64,000 nt of DNA, taken from NCBI GenBank assembly GCA_033964015.1, contig CM066914.1, forward strand, positions 21,549,023-21,613,022, read 5' to 3'. The DNA is from Scolanthus callimorphus (lineage: Eukaryota; Cnidaria; Anthozoa; Actiniaria; Edwardsiidae). The notes beneath the pieces are model-generated. The model ran no database searches and was not told the origin of the DNA. It was given only the letters and a program-made list of their open reading frames with translations. A program made the position numbers and the translations under genes. The number at the start of each line of letters is the position of its first letter. The stretch's first letter is position 1. Positions 54,411-64,000 of the stretch are shown here, in pieces.

Positions 54411-54959
54411 TTAATACACTCGAACAGCATGGGACGTTCTCTCGTGTTTACCGCCTTTGAGAAATGATATTTTGTAAGTCTCTCCATAGGATCTGGCTGA
54501 GAGATGCTGATTGCATTCCTCTCTCCCGGTCTGATTCCATTGACTCACGCCGATCGAAATCAGGAAACAACAGTGAATTTATGAGTAAATAGCCTAATAC
54601 CCAGCACCATGGGGAAGGTATCGAAACAGGAGCTCATAACAAGGAGGTCTAATGAAGGGCAGGACGGAAAGAAGGCGTACTTGATGATCACGATCATTTG
54701 CCGAATAAAACGAGAACATCAGTGCGTTAGACAGACGGTCCTGTGAAAGTGATTCAAACCCGACAAACCGGCTTTACCGCATGGATTTTCTTTTCTGTAG
54801 CTTGCCTATAGCTATTTCAATTCTCTTAACCGGAACTCTGATAGAGCGGATTTCATATGAAAGTCGATAACTAAATCCATTCAACAACTGACCAATCAGA
54901 GGACGAAGTAACTACGACTTGCGTTTAGTCGTGACCCAAGAAAACAATAGTCACGGTGT
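54411..54959. other. Unassigned sequence before the CCAAT minisatellite
   Basis: No gene or repeat recognised. Confidence 0.3.
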
Positions 54960-55762
54960 TTTTGTTTTTTCTTCGTATTATGATTGGCTGATTTGTTTTT
55001 TCTCCGTATTATGATTGGATGATTTTTTTTTCTTCGTATTGTGATTGGCTGATTTGCTTTTCCTCGTATTATGATTGGCTGATTTGTTTTTTTCCTCGTA
55101 TTATGATTGGCTGATTTGTTTTTTCTTCGTATTATGATAGGTTGATTTGTTTTTTTTTCTCCGTATTGTGATTGGCTGATTTGTTTTTTCTTCGTATAAT
55201 GATTGGCTGATTTGTTTTTTCTCCATATTATGATTGGCTGATTTTTTTTTCGTATTATGATTGGCTGGTTTTTTTTTTTCGCATTCTGATTGGCTGATTT
55301 GTTTTTTTCTTCGTATTATGATTGGCTGATTTGTTTTTTCTTCGTATTATGATTGGCTGATTTGTTTTTTTTCTTCGTATTATGATTGGCTGATTTGTTT
55401 CTTCTTCGTATTATGATTGGCTGATTTGTTTTTTCTTCGTATTATGATTGGCTGATTTTTTTTTTTCCTCCATATTATGATTGGCTGATTTTTTTTTCGT
55501 ATTATGATTGGCTGGTTTGTTTTTCTTCGCATTCTGATTGGCTGATTTGTTTTTTCTTCGTATTCTGATTGGCTGATTTGCTTTTCTTCGTATTAAGTAA
55601 TTGGCTGATTTGTTTTTTTCTTCGTATTATGATTGGCTGATTTGTTTTTTTTTTCGTATTATGATTGGCTGATTTGTTTTTTCTTCGTATTATGATTGGC
55701 TAATTTGTTTTTTCTTCGTATTATGATTGGCTGATTTGTTTTTTCTTCGTATTATGATTGGT
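54960..55762 (+). repeat. 26-unit minisatellite with a CCAAT box in each unit
   Basis: Units of about 31 bp, TTTTTTCTTCGTATTATGAT plus TGGCTGATTTG. By hand count there are 26 units, most with exact ATTGGCTGA, which is an inverted CCAAT box (NF-Y type ATTGG core). T-run length varies among units. The array ends with GATTGGTGGAGGG. Confidence 0.93.
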
Positions 55763-56170
55763 GGAGGGAGTGGAGGGGAGGCGCGTGAAGTACGGTTGAT
55801 CCATCGATCATGGAAGAACCAGGAGGAACAATTGTTCACACATGAATTTGCGAATCTGTAGCTAGGAACAACGACGCGACGTTTAAAGTGTGAAAGCTCA
55901 TAGCTCCGTACCCTAGAAACTCGTCCCTAGAGATATTTTAGCCTCAATTTAGCCATTTTCTCTAGTGTAAACAAAACCTTTTTTATCCTAGGCCGGACAG
56001 ACGACGTTTTGCAAGATGAAACGTGGTGCACAATCACTTTTATTAGAAAATAACACCTATGTTGTATTGTGAATGTGCGCATTCTGATTGGATAAAAAGC
56101 GTGTTTGTAAGAGACCTGAGAAACACGATTGTCACGCAACGCTGTCGCGCGTGTGTATGTTATTTTCTAA
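55763..56170. other. Unassigned sequence
   Basis: No gene recognised. ATTCTGATTGGATAAAAAGC near 56080 resembles a promoter-proximal CCAAT/TATA pair but has no gene attached. Confidence 0.3.
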
Positions 56171-56357
56171 AAGCAATAAAAATACTTTCTGCGTGCTCTC
56201 TGGTTTCTTACAAACACTCGGGGAATGTTGGTCGAACTGATAAAACTTGAAAGACACTCGCCTTCGGCTCGTGTCTTTCAAGTTTTGATCAGTTCTCCCA
56301 ACATCCCCTCGTGTTTGTAAGAAAGCAGAGAGCACGTGGAAAGTACTTTTATTGCTT
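56171..56357. repeat. Long hairpin element with CTCGCCTTCGGCTCG centre
   Basis: AAGCAATAAAAATACTTTCT and the inverse flank arms of about 85 bp with TCTTACAAACACTCGGGGAA. Central loop CGCCTTCGGCTCG. Similar in design to the hairpin at 34132, but a different sequence. Confidence 0.8.
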
Positions 56358-56600
56358 AATTTAAAAACAAACAATGATTGAATCCAATCCTGCCGGGACA
56401 GCCTACCATTTTCTACCATGAACAGCACACTTCCTTGCCACGTGTTTACTCCTTGTTGCTACTTATCTATCAGTTTAATTTTGAACTAAGCTGAAAAAAT
56501 TTGCTGTGCTCGTAATTTTATTAAACATAAGTATTCCCAAATTTGCGCATGCACGAGAAAACGTATCCGCGGTCAAATCATTCCCTTACCCAGAGCTCTT

Positions 56601-56867
56601 TATTCTCGTACCCAGAGTTCTCCGGTTCGTCTGCTCGCAGGGGAGACTCGGGGACATCCATATGAGGGCCTTGTCTGATTGGCTGATTTTGAACGCTGGA
56701 ACATGCGCTGAAGTTGTTTCTCGCAACGGCTCTGTATCAAATCTCGCGCGTGCGTTGGGCTGTCAGCGAGAGCTCCCCCGCGAGGCTCCATCAGAGCCCC
56801 CCACCCCCACCTCCCAACCCCTCCCCCCCGCGAGGAGACGAGCTGGGGAGCTGGGGATTCGAGAATG
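56601..56867 (+). mobile_element. MITE-like repeat with ATTCTCGTACCCAGAG ends, copy 1
   Basis: TATTCTCGTACCCAGAGTTC at the left and a GGGGATTCGAGAATG end at the right are inverted. The inside holds GATTGGCTGATTTTGAACGC and a GCGCGTGCGTTGGGCTGTCA block. The same element lies inverted at 61192-61413. Confidence 0.75.
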
Positions 56868-57038
56868 CGGTCAAATATGCCGAACGTATTCAGATGACGA
56901 ACGGGCGGTTCTCCTGTAATACACCAAAACATATTGCGACATACCTCAACGTTCCCTGCGACACCATCTGTAGTCATAACGAACTTCACAAGTTCGACTC
57001 CTGAAATCGGAACCTGAAAAAGAGGAAGCGTACATTAA

Positions 57039-57355
57039 GGGAACAGTCATTACTTAACGGGGGGAGGACTGCGTTGTTTGGGGGGAGGGTTTTGATTTTT
57101 TGAACTAAGATTTGAGGGAGGGCCTCATATCTAGGGGAGAGTTGCACTTTTCAGACATGATTTTTCAAAGCATTTCTAGCCATTCTAAGGGCCAAGAATT
57201 TCACAATTTTCCTGGGGAGATCCCCTGATTCCTCCAAAATATAACCTTGTAGCTCCTTGCTTGCATTGCTTTCTCAACGCTAGGTGCATTCTGGAACCAC
57301 TAAAAATCGCTCAAAATCGCAGCCCTCCGTTAAACGATTAATAATGACTGCTCCC
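57039..57355. mobile_element. GGGA-family MITE, TAA duplication
   Basis: Ends GGGAACAGTCATTACTTAAC and a slightly diverged inverse; flanked by TAA (57036-57038 and 57356-57358). Contains GGGGGAGGGTTTTGA and a central AT-rich part. Confidence 0.82.
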
Positions 57356-58748
57356 TAATAGCAGAAAAAATCAACAGGGTTGATTGTCAGAGACAACCAA
57401 CTTTTAGTTAACAGCTGTAGAAGCTTTATACACCTATTTCAGAAAACGCTGTACAATCACAACTGTCTGTTGTAGCCCGCGGTGCATCATGGGAGAAACT
57501 AAGAACGAAATTCTCGTGTTAACCAGTACAAATCTCTCGCGAGCGATATATTGTAGAATCATTAAATTTGGCATAAGCAGGCTGATAAGTATGCCCATTT
57601 ATCCTAAAAACTAGTGTCCATGACGGTGCAACCTTTTCTGTAATAGGTTTATGTGTGAGATGTTAGTTTGACGAGAGCAATAGATTTACCGTCTATAAAT
57701 CATAAAGCTTCAATGCGGAGCCTAACAAAGTCAGCGAGAAGTCGCGGTTTGCCAAGCTCTTTGATAAAAATTAAACCACGGGGCAGCTTACGGGGCCATG
57801 ATCATCCTTATGTGGCCACCTATAACACCGCTTAGGTTTGGTTGGCAAAGGTACATAATATGAACAACAAGAAACACCCAGCTTTGGCTCGCAACAATGT
57901 CGCGATAAAGTTTTTCGTCTACCACTCAAATTATCTCAAAATCATCAAATTTCCTATAAAAGGACAAACTTCTATTTTCTGCAACACACTTTTTTCAACT
58001 CGCAAGACAACCATGTTGGTTGTTGGTATGACCACTGATTCGGTATTTGGTCAACGTTTCTTTATAGACGAGGTTTGACAACCCGACGCAAACTTGTCGA
58101 GAAAAAATTAAGAACGCGCATCCAAACCTCATTGACGCTTATGTTCACGTTTAACATTGTTCAACGATACTGACCCGTTCAAAATTCGTTTGACATCATG
58201 TGAAATGAATCAATTGTTCACAAGTGCTATCTTGTAGCCATTACTTTGAGCTGAATGTTTCAAAATTTCACGCCGAAAATTTCACGCCGATAAGAACAAA
58301 AGAAATCTAGCGAATGGATAATATGTTGCCGCAGCGTTTCGTAGTTTTTCGGATGAGACAATAAACCGTCAATCTTCCCTTCTAACTCTGAACAAGATAG
58401 ATGCTAAATAACTCATTGCATTCTTCGTAAGAGTATGGGATTGTCTCCCGGTGCAATAGCCTAACCCTCAAAGGCATACATACTGTAATTGAAAGAGTGC
58501 GCGGAAACAATTTGCGCCATCAGTGCAGCCGTGAAGTCCTCCACCCTTTACTTGTCTACCGGTCATGTACTTTCGACCGCTTCGGGTCCCCTCAGTTCTA
58601 TTCCCTCACTTGAGCACAGGGCACACTCCCCATTCATGTGTCATGGGTTTCTGCAGAAATTCCCTGTGGAGGAGAAGACCCTCTCTTCATTTATTTCTTA
58701 CTCTACTCTACTTTTATATTATTTTTCAGGCTTGAGTTGTAAAACACG
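57356..58748. other. Upstream region of the secreted-protein gene
   Basis: No gene is recognised up to the ATG at 58749. An open frame at 57842-58078 has no recognisable domain. The last few hundred bases, containing TACTCTACTTTTATATTATT near 58690-58710, may hold the promoter. Confidence 0.35.
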
Positions 58749-60287
58749 ATGCATCGCTACTTGGAGATTCTCGCGCTGATAATGGTGGCCATTATGATTA
58801 GAAATGTAGTCAGTCAGGCACAGCCAGAGGATGCACGACAGATGCGGTGGATTCTGTCAAAGCAGTAAAAACAGCTCAACAGGCTAAGCTATCGGAGCAG
58901 CTCTTATTGGGAACCAGAAAGCGGCGAAACTTCGAAATTCGCATTGTCCTTCCCCGTGACCGTTCAAAAACAAAGAAAAGAAATCAAGGTATAGTTCAAT
59001 TCATACAGGGTTTATTTTGGTTAGAATGCAAGATAAATGTATAAGATGTTACTAGAGCGAATTGAAGAACTTCATATGGCGCAAAGTTAGGAAAGGAGCG
59101 AAGTGGCTTCCTGTTGCAGGGTTACCCTCAGTTCTCCTGTCAACTGAGCAACTTAGGGTTGTGTCCACACTTGGTGGTGCCTAGGCACGGAGCCCGAGCA
59201 CAGCCACTAATGTGAACACACCAGTTTTTCGCGAGCGCCCAGGCCAAAATTCGGGCACAGCACTGGTGGCCCGAGTACAAGGCCCGGACACTAAAATGGG
59301 CTCGCCTCCGTTTATGATCTTTACGACAAATCAATGCTTTAAATACCCACATCGACACATGCTTGATTTATTTATGTGAACGCAACTGGATATCAGGAAC
59401 CTAAGGTCTACACACAGTACCATTTCGTGCCGGGCATCAAGTGTGGGCGCAGCCTTAGTCGCGACGACTGCAAAGAACTAAAACATAAGAAATTATTATT
59501 TATGTTCGTTTCAGGTCGCAAAAGTTGGAAAAGAAAGGGAGAAAGCGCAATACGAAGAAGAAAGGACGTGAACGCGCCAAAAACAAAGGACTCAATCGTC
59601 GCCGCCAAAACAAAAACAAAGACACCACACATTTAAGGATAAACACAATGGTAGAGTTCACCAAAAGGCACAGAAAACAGCGAAAAAAAGGTTCCAAAAA
59701 GACGCGCCAAAACTTTCGCCGCCATCATTTCAAGATCTTGGAAAAGAGTGACTGGGATCTGAATAAAGCGATTCGGTTATGGAACCAGAAACGACAAAAC
59801 AAACACAGGAATCATCCTCATTATTTGATAAAGAAATGGAATAGGAAAGCGAAGGTCAACGGAAGACAAAGCCTTAAAAGAGGCCGGAAACGGCAAAATT
59901 CACACAGAAATCATTTGCATCATCTAATCAAGGAGTGGAATAGAAAGGCACAGGGCAGCAGAAAACGAAATCAGAAACGAAACCAGAAACGAGATCGGAA
60001 ACATCGTGGAATGAGTCGCAAACAGTGGCAGGAACTCGTGAAAAAGTCGCTGAAAAATCATCAAGGGAAAGAACTGCGTAGAGTGCCCATAAGCCATGTG
60101 TATTCGCTTATCAACAATGGGGTTTCCCGAGGTAAAGTGCAGTTGAAAAAGATTCGCCAAGGTAAAGGGCGCAGGCGCTATGCTTTGATGGGTGTCAACT
60201 TGAGTAAGAAAAAAACGCAAAGGCAAACGACCAAATAAGCGCAAGAGCAAGGGGAGAAAATCGTCAAAGAAAGGAGGATTTATCTAG
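58749..60287 (+). CDS. Secreted Lys/Arg-rich protein, two exons, three apparent single-base breaks
   Basis: ATG 58749 opens a clear signal peptide (MHRYLEILALIMVAIMIRNV, then VSQA as likely cleavage site). The frame shifts near 58838-58841 into KAVKTAQQAKLSEQLLLGTR and RNFEIRIVLPRDRSKTKKRN. A GT-AG intron (58989-59514) follows. Exon 2 starts RKSWKRKG and shifts at the GGG run 59537-59539 into a 230-residue Lys/Arg/Asn/Gln/His-rich chain. Two related modules there contain RNHPHYLIKKWNRKA and RNHLHHLIKEWNRKA, followed by ISHVYSLINNGVSRGKVQLK. At the A run 60209-60215 the other frame stays basic and ends at TAG 60285-60287. All three shifts fit one lost base. I do not recognise the family. A basic secreted matrix, nematocyst or mineral-associated protein are guesses. 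Confidence 0.6.
58989..59514 (+). other. Intron of the secreted-protein gene
   Basis: Begins GTATAG, ends TTCGTTTCAG. Part of it (about 59150-59300) has GTGTCCACACTTGGTGGTGC and other transposon-like words such as CTAATGTGAACACACCAG, so a decayed MITE sits inside the intron. Confidence 0.6.
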
Positions 60288-60893
60288 AGAGAGGCTGGAA
60301 GCCGCATTAGTACTTCCGACGCTGAGAACTCGCTGAATCAAAATAAGCAGAGGCGACGAAGACCACTGATGCTGAAAGAAAAAAAGGTGTCAATCTGCTG
60401 TCATATTGCAACAATGATTTCCTGGCAAATGTTTGCGACGTGTGAGAGAAATGCAACACGTGTTTAAGTATCTTTACAAAGTTGTAAGCACTTTAGAGCG
60501 AGTAACAAAACAATTCCAAACAAACAAACGTCCTGAATAAGGCTACTAAAGGTATAGATACGGTCATTGTGTCCGAGGTCGAGGCCAAAAATAATTACGA
60601 AAATATTTTTCCTGTCTTTATACCGCAGTCACTAGAACAGGCCTGTAGGCTGGACTTTAAACGGGGGGGGGGGGAGGGGGGGGGGGGCTGGACTTTAAAC
60701 GGGGGGGGGGGGGGGTAAAATGGCGGACCATAGTCATCATCTTCATACTGATAGAGACTTATAATCAGACCATCCGTTTACTGATTTCTTCGTGTGTTTT
60801 TTTTCATTACCTCAGACAAAATAGAGCACATCACATAGACATGTGTTTGTTTTTTGAGAGCGAACCTCTAAGTCCGGCGGGGGGTGCCACTCA
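60288..60893. other. 3' flank with G-rich runs
   Basis: No gene. Two tandem copies of GGCTGGACTTTAAACGGGGG (60649-60717) carry long G runs and could form G-quadruplexes. Confidence 0.5.
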
Positions 60894-61024
60894 ATTCAGA
60901 TCATGTGATGATTCCTTTTGGTGGTTATAACGTCAAATGTTTCTCTCTCGACCGAGTGGGTATATGTGCAGAACAAACAAAAGTAACCACCCAAAGGAAT
61001 CATCACATGATCTGAATTGGGTGG
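60894..61024. repeat. Inverted repeat around TTCAGATCATGTGATGATTC
   Basis: GTGCCACTCAATTCAGATCA at the left is mirrored at the right with minor changes. Arms about 42 bp, loop about 45 bp. The element inside 31992-32697 has a distantly similar TTTCAGATCACGT arm. Confidence 0.78.
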
Positions 61025-61191
61025 CAACAAGATGTAAACAACGTTAGCCCATTTGGTCTACTAGAATCTCGCACGTTACTAGAATCTCATCGATACTATA
61101 TGTTGTCTAGTGGTTTGCTTTAAACTTCAGACACTTTGTGAAATGCGCGTATTATTCTTTATCATAATCATTGCATAAAGGTGAGCAATTT

Positions 61192-61413
61192 CATTCTCGA
61201 ACCCAGCGCTCCCCGGCTCGCCACCTCGCGGGGGAGGCTCTCGCTGACAGCCATTGACGCATGCGCGAGATTTGACACAGAGCCGTTGAGAAAAACACCT
61301 TTCTGCGCATGCACCAACGTTCAAAATCAGCCAATCAGCGAAGGCCATCAAATGGATGTCCCCAGAGCCTCCCCTGTGAGAATACGAGCCGGGGAGCTCT
61401 GGGTACGAGAATG
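61192..61413 (-). mobile_element. MITE-like repeat with ATTCTCG ends, copy 2 (inverted)
   Basis: CATTCTCGAACCCAGCGCTC to GTACGAGAATG; inverse of 56601-56867. The two copies bracket the secreted-protein gene. Confidence 0.75.
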
Positions 61414-63042
61414 GAGTAATCAGGAAAACGTGTGCACATGCGTACTAGACGCATACAGGTGTAATTGTATATAAATGCCTAATACAATAAATGTATTCTA
61501 TTATTTGTCTTTTTTTTTTCTCAATATCATTTTGCCTACATCATGAGCACATCATGAATTCCAGAATACTGGAAAAGTCTACTATACTAAGGTTACGATA
61601 AAAAGATTAGATGATGAATTTCAGTTCGAGCTGAGATCTCAGTCCGGCTGAGATCTGCCCTTTCAAAAAGCTTAGAATAAACAGACGATACAAACTGCAA
61701 GTTGCAGGTTTGCAGATGTGAGTGATTTTATGTACGCTTTAATTACGGACAGTGAAGTCATCGACCAAGTGACCTTGGGAAAATTATGAATATCTCTTCA
61801 GCATTTCAGTGTTTGATTTAAAATAATCATCGTTTAACGCTAGTCCCAGCAAGTACACATTAATTACGGTCACGTGATCAATGACGTCACTACAAGTAAT
61901 TAATGTTTAGTATAAACACCGATGAAATACCGGGTGATCTCCCGCTCGAAAACTTGATATCTTCACACGTGAAAATACTATGTTATTTCAAATGTGAAAT
62001 AACACACTTGCCTGTACTCCATGCTCTATTTTTAGGTTTTACCCAAATAAAAATGTAACAATTTAGTATTTCATTGATGATTATATAATAAACAGAATCC
62101 CGCGAACGAGTGAGACTTATTTTCAACACTAGAAGATAACATTCGTATCTCCAAGCGCGCGGCCATAATATGCTCTAGTATTTATCACTCGCTTATGTAC
62201 ATAAAATTACACAGATCAATGTCTTTATAGATGTAAGGCGGTTTCTAACTTGCATGTACATTCCTAGTGACCAAAAGCAAGTACCGAAATTTCGAGCAAA
62301 ATTGAAATATATAATTTGCAAAAACGAAAATGTTTCTCGTCCAAACTTTTAAATATTTTATTCAAGAAACAGAAAGAGAAGTTATACAACAGAAAACAAA
62401 AATACAAGAACTCAAAAAACAAATAGTCCGGCGGATTAGAGCAATTTTTCGAGGAAATTGCGCATTTTGGGCTAAAGCATTTTTTTGCCAGGTGATAGTT
62501 TTCAATGTATTTTTAAATCGTAAATATGGAGGCACGCTAGAATTCATTTCTATTTTGCGCTATAGCAAAGCATATTCATGAGTGCAAAAGAAAATACAAT
62601 ACCACTCATTGGAGTATATTGCTATTGCCAGGGTTGAACAGCAAGGTCTATTGTTTCCCATTACATCAATTGTTATAATTTTATATTATATACTTAGCAA
62701 TAATGATAATATATGTTTAAAAATATCTAAGTTTGACAGCACTTGCTGTCGATTTCTGGTGAGAGTGAAGTACAACGACCACCAAAATGTATTTAAAGCA
62801 TCCTGAATAAATTATTCTGATGCAACTGCCAATCAGATTCATGCATATGAAATCGTGGAATGCAAGTACTGTCAATTGACAATATAAATAGCTACAAGCC
62901 AAAATTAAAAAGCTTCCCAACTACACTGCCTTCTGTTGGGAAGCATTATATCTTTCGTAGCGAAAGCTTTTAGGGTGAACAATTGTTTTGCTCAATAGCA
63001 GCCATTTTGAATGCATTGTTATTAATGAGGTTTAGAGCTCTT
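61414..63042. other. Intergenic, decayed hairpin fragments only
   Basis: No gene is recognised. Near 61950-62180, TCACACGTGAAAATA, CACTAGAAGATAAC and ATCTCCAAGCGCGCGG words are decayed relatives of the hairpin at 34132. The open frame at 62330-62581 has no known domain. Confidence 0.4.
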
Positions 63043-63200
63043 AGACCCCGTCCAAACTTCAGACCGTTTTCAAACGAAAGCGGACACTTTTTGCTCCGTT
63101 TTCAAAAAAATTTGCGTCCACACTTATCGCTTTCGTATTGTTTTCGGTGATCGTTTTCGGCGTTGTAGTGTGGACGATAGCCGTACCTGGAGCAAAATGT
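63043..63200. repeat. Dispersed CGTTTTCG / GTCCACAC repeat, copy 2
   Basis: AGACCCCGTCCAAACTTCAG and TTTTTGCTCCGTTTTCAAAA match the 51333 copy in the same orientation. It is shortened at the right. Confidence 0.68.
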
Positions 63201-64000
63201 ATCCGTTTTCGTTTCGGATTTTCGGCATTTTTCGGTATGTCGATAAGACATACAAAGTTAATAATTCAGGCTGATTCCGAACCACGTCATGAATAATTTT
63301 AAGTTCTATATTTCCCTATGTTTTCTCTGGATGCATTTTCCTTCAGCCCCGAATGACATTGGAATTCAGTAAAAATTAAACGATTCAGAGTTAAGAAAAT
63401 AAATTATAAAGACCGCCAGCCAGTTGTCCCTAATCGCGACAATTTTAAAACACTATATTTAGTTTGCGAAATAAGGTAAAACCCAGAATTAAACGCCTTT
63501 TCCACTTAAGTATTTTCCACATAAGTTGCGATTATCTCTGAAATTACCTTTCAGAAAAGCCTAGTTAAAAAAACACTACTTTGCATTCTGCCCTCGTCCT
63601 TAGAAGACACCTGTTTCGAAGTTGTTATCTCCAAGGTAACCACTGTGAAATGTTTGTAGTTAGGACCGGAGCGCTTGCCCTATAGAAGCCTAAAATTGTC
63701 TTACATAAAATAAAGTTTCTGTGTTGCTTAACTGGAGCAATTCTTACACGTCGAAATACTAGAAAAATCGGTGGGTTGTAAAGTAATCAAACAAGCTCTT
63801 AGGGCAAAAGACAGCGAATTTAAAAACATACTGCTGGAGTTAATCTGTCTGGTAACTGAGAGGAAGTATTAGAGGTAAGAAGGGAAAATATTATTATTAT
63901 TATACCGTTAGATTTAAAACGACCGAAATTCGCATTTGGATGATACCTAACAGTACAGTTTTCTCTTGAAGCATTACTGTAAAATGTATTCGCACTTGAG
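63201..64000. other. Unassigned right end of the window
   Basis: AT-rich, no gene, no clear repeat. A short ATTATTATTATTAT microsatellite lies at about 63891-63904. Confidence 0.4.

Noticed and set aside
54960..55762. CRISPR-like array
   Set aside because: Regular repeats but no unique spacers; a eukaryotic minisatellite.
56506..57004. Overlapping open frames on both strands near 56.5-57.0 kb
   Set aside because: They lie across a MITE-like repeat found again at 61192-61413; high GC of the repeat keeps frames open by chance.
57842..58078. 78-residue open frame upstream of the secreted-protein gene
   Set aside because: No domain, no signal peptide, codon use not distinct from surroundings.
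62330..62581. Open frame with QKTKIQELKKQIVRR
   Set aside because: Looks like a short coiled coil but is isolated in AT-rich DNA with no supporting features.

Overview
The window looks like nuclear DNA of an invertebrate animal, most likely a cnidarian (anthozoan). The evidence is AT-rich sequence crowded with small transposons, short AT-rich introns, a DIRS retrotransposon, tRNA-derived SINE sequence, intronless LicD/fukutin-type genes and a Polinton. The taxon call is an inference; nothing read here identifies a species.

The centrepiece is a nearly complete Polinton/Maverick at 11032-26073 (15.0 kb, terminal inverted repeats of about 328 bp, 6-bp target duplication GCGGCC). Rightward genes are a PC4-like/zinc-ribbon protein, a chromodomain integrase, a minor capsid (penton-like) protein, a basic core-like protein, the major capsid protein and an adenain-like protease. 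Leftward genes are a 15-exon protein-primed family B DNA polymerase, a packaging ATPase and two Polinton-conserved proteins that overlap as ATGA. The two blocks converge at about 16.87-16.92 kb with a poly(A) signal on each side. Together they form a replication, integration and virion-building set. The element sits in the gag-RT region of a DIRS-like retrotransposon. That DIRS segment is tandemly duplicated, and the second copy (26518-30657) keeps the uninterrupted target site at 30208-30213. The second copy also carries a dimeric tRNA-derived SINE that the first lacks.

Left flank (1-7.8 kb): a PPP1R27-like ankyrin protein (minus strand, 856-1285), a tandem repeat, a TTA-flanked inverted-repeat element, a perfect 39-bp-arm hairpin, and a first LicD-family gene (5121-6093). 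Right flank (30-48 kb): a series of related non-autonomous transposons with GGGAC-type ends and 3-bp TTA/TAA target duplications, a mobile GTCGAGGGT minisatellite, and two LicD copies (39943-40960 and 44920-45938) inside a 2.4/3.1-kb segmental duplication with nested MITEs. The 48-64 kb part holds a 2.7-kb long-TIR element, a TTAA-flanked MITE, a 26-unit minisatellite with a CCAAT box in each unit, and a two-exon secreted Lys/Arg-rich protein gene (58749-60287).

Almost every disrupted gene, host or element, is broken by single-base losses, most of them in short homopolymers. This raises the possibility that several apparent pseudogenes are assembly consensus errors rather than decayed genes.
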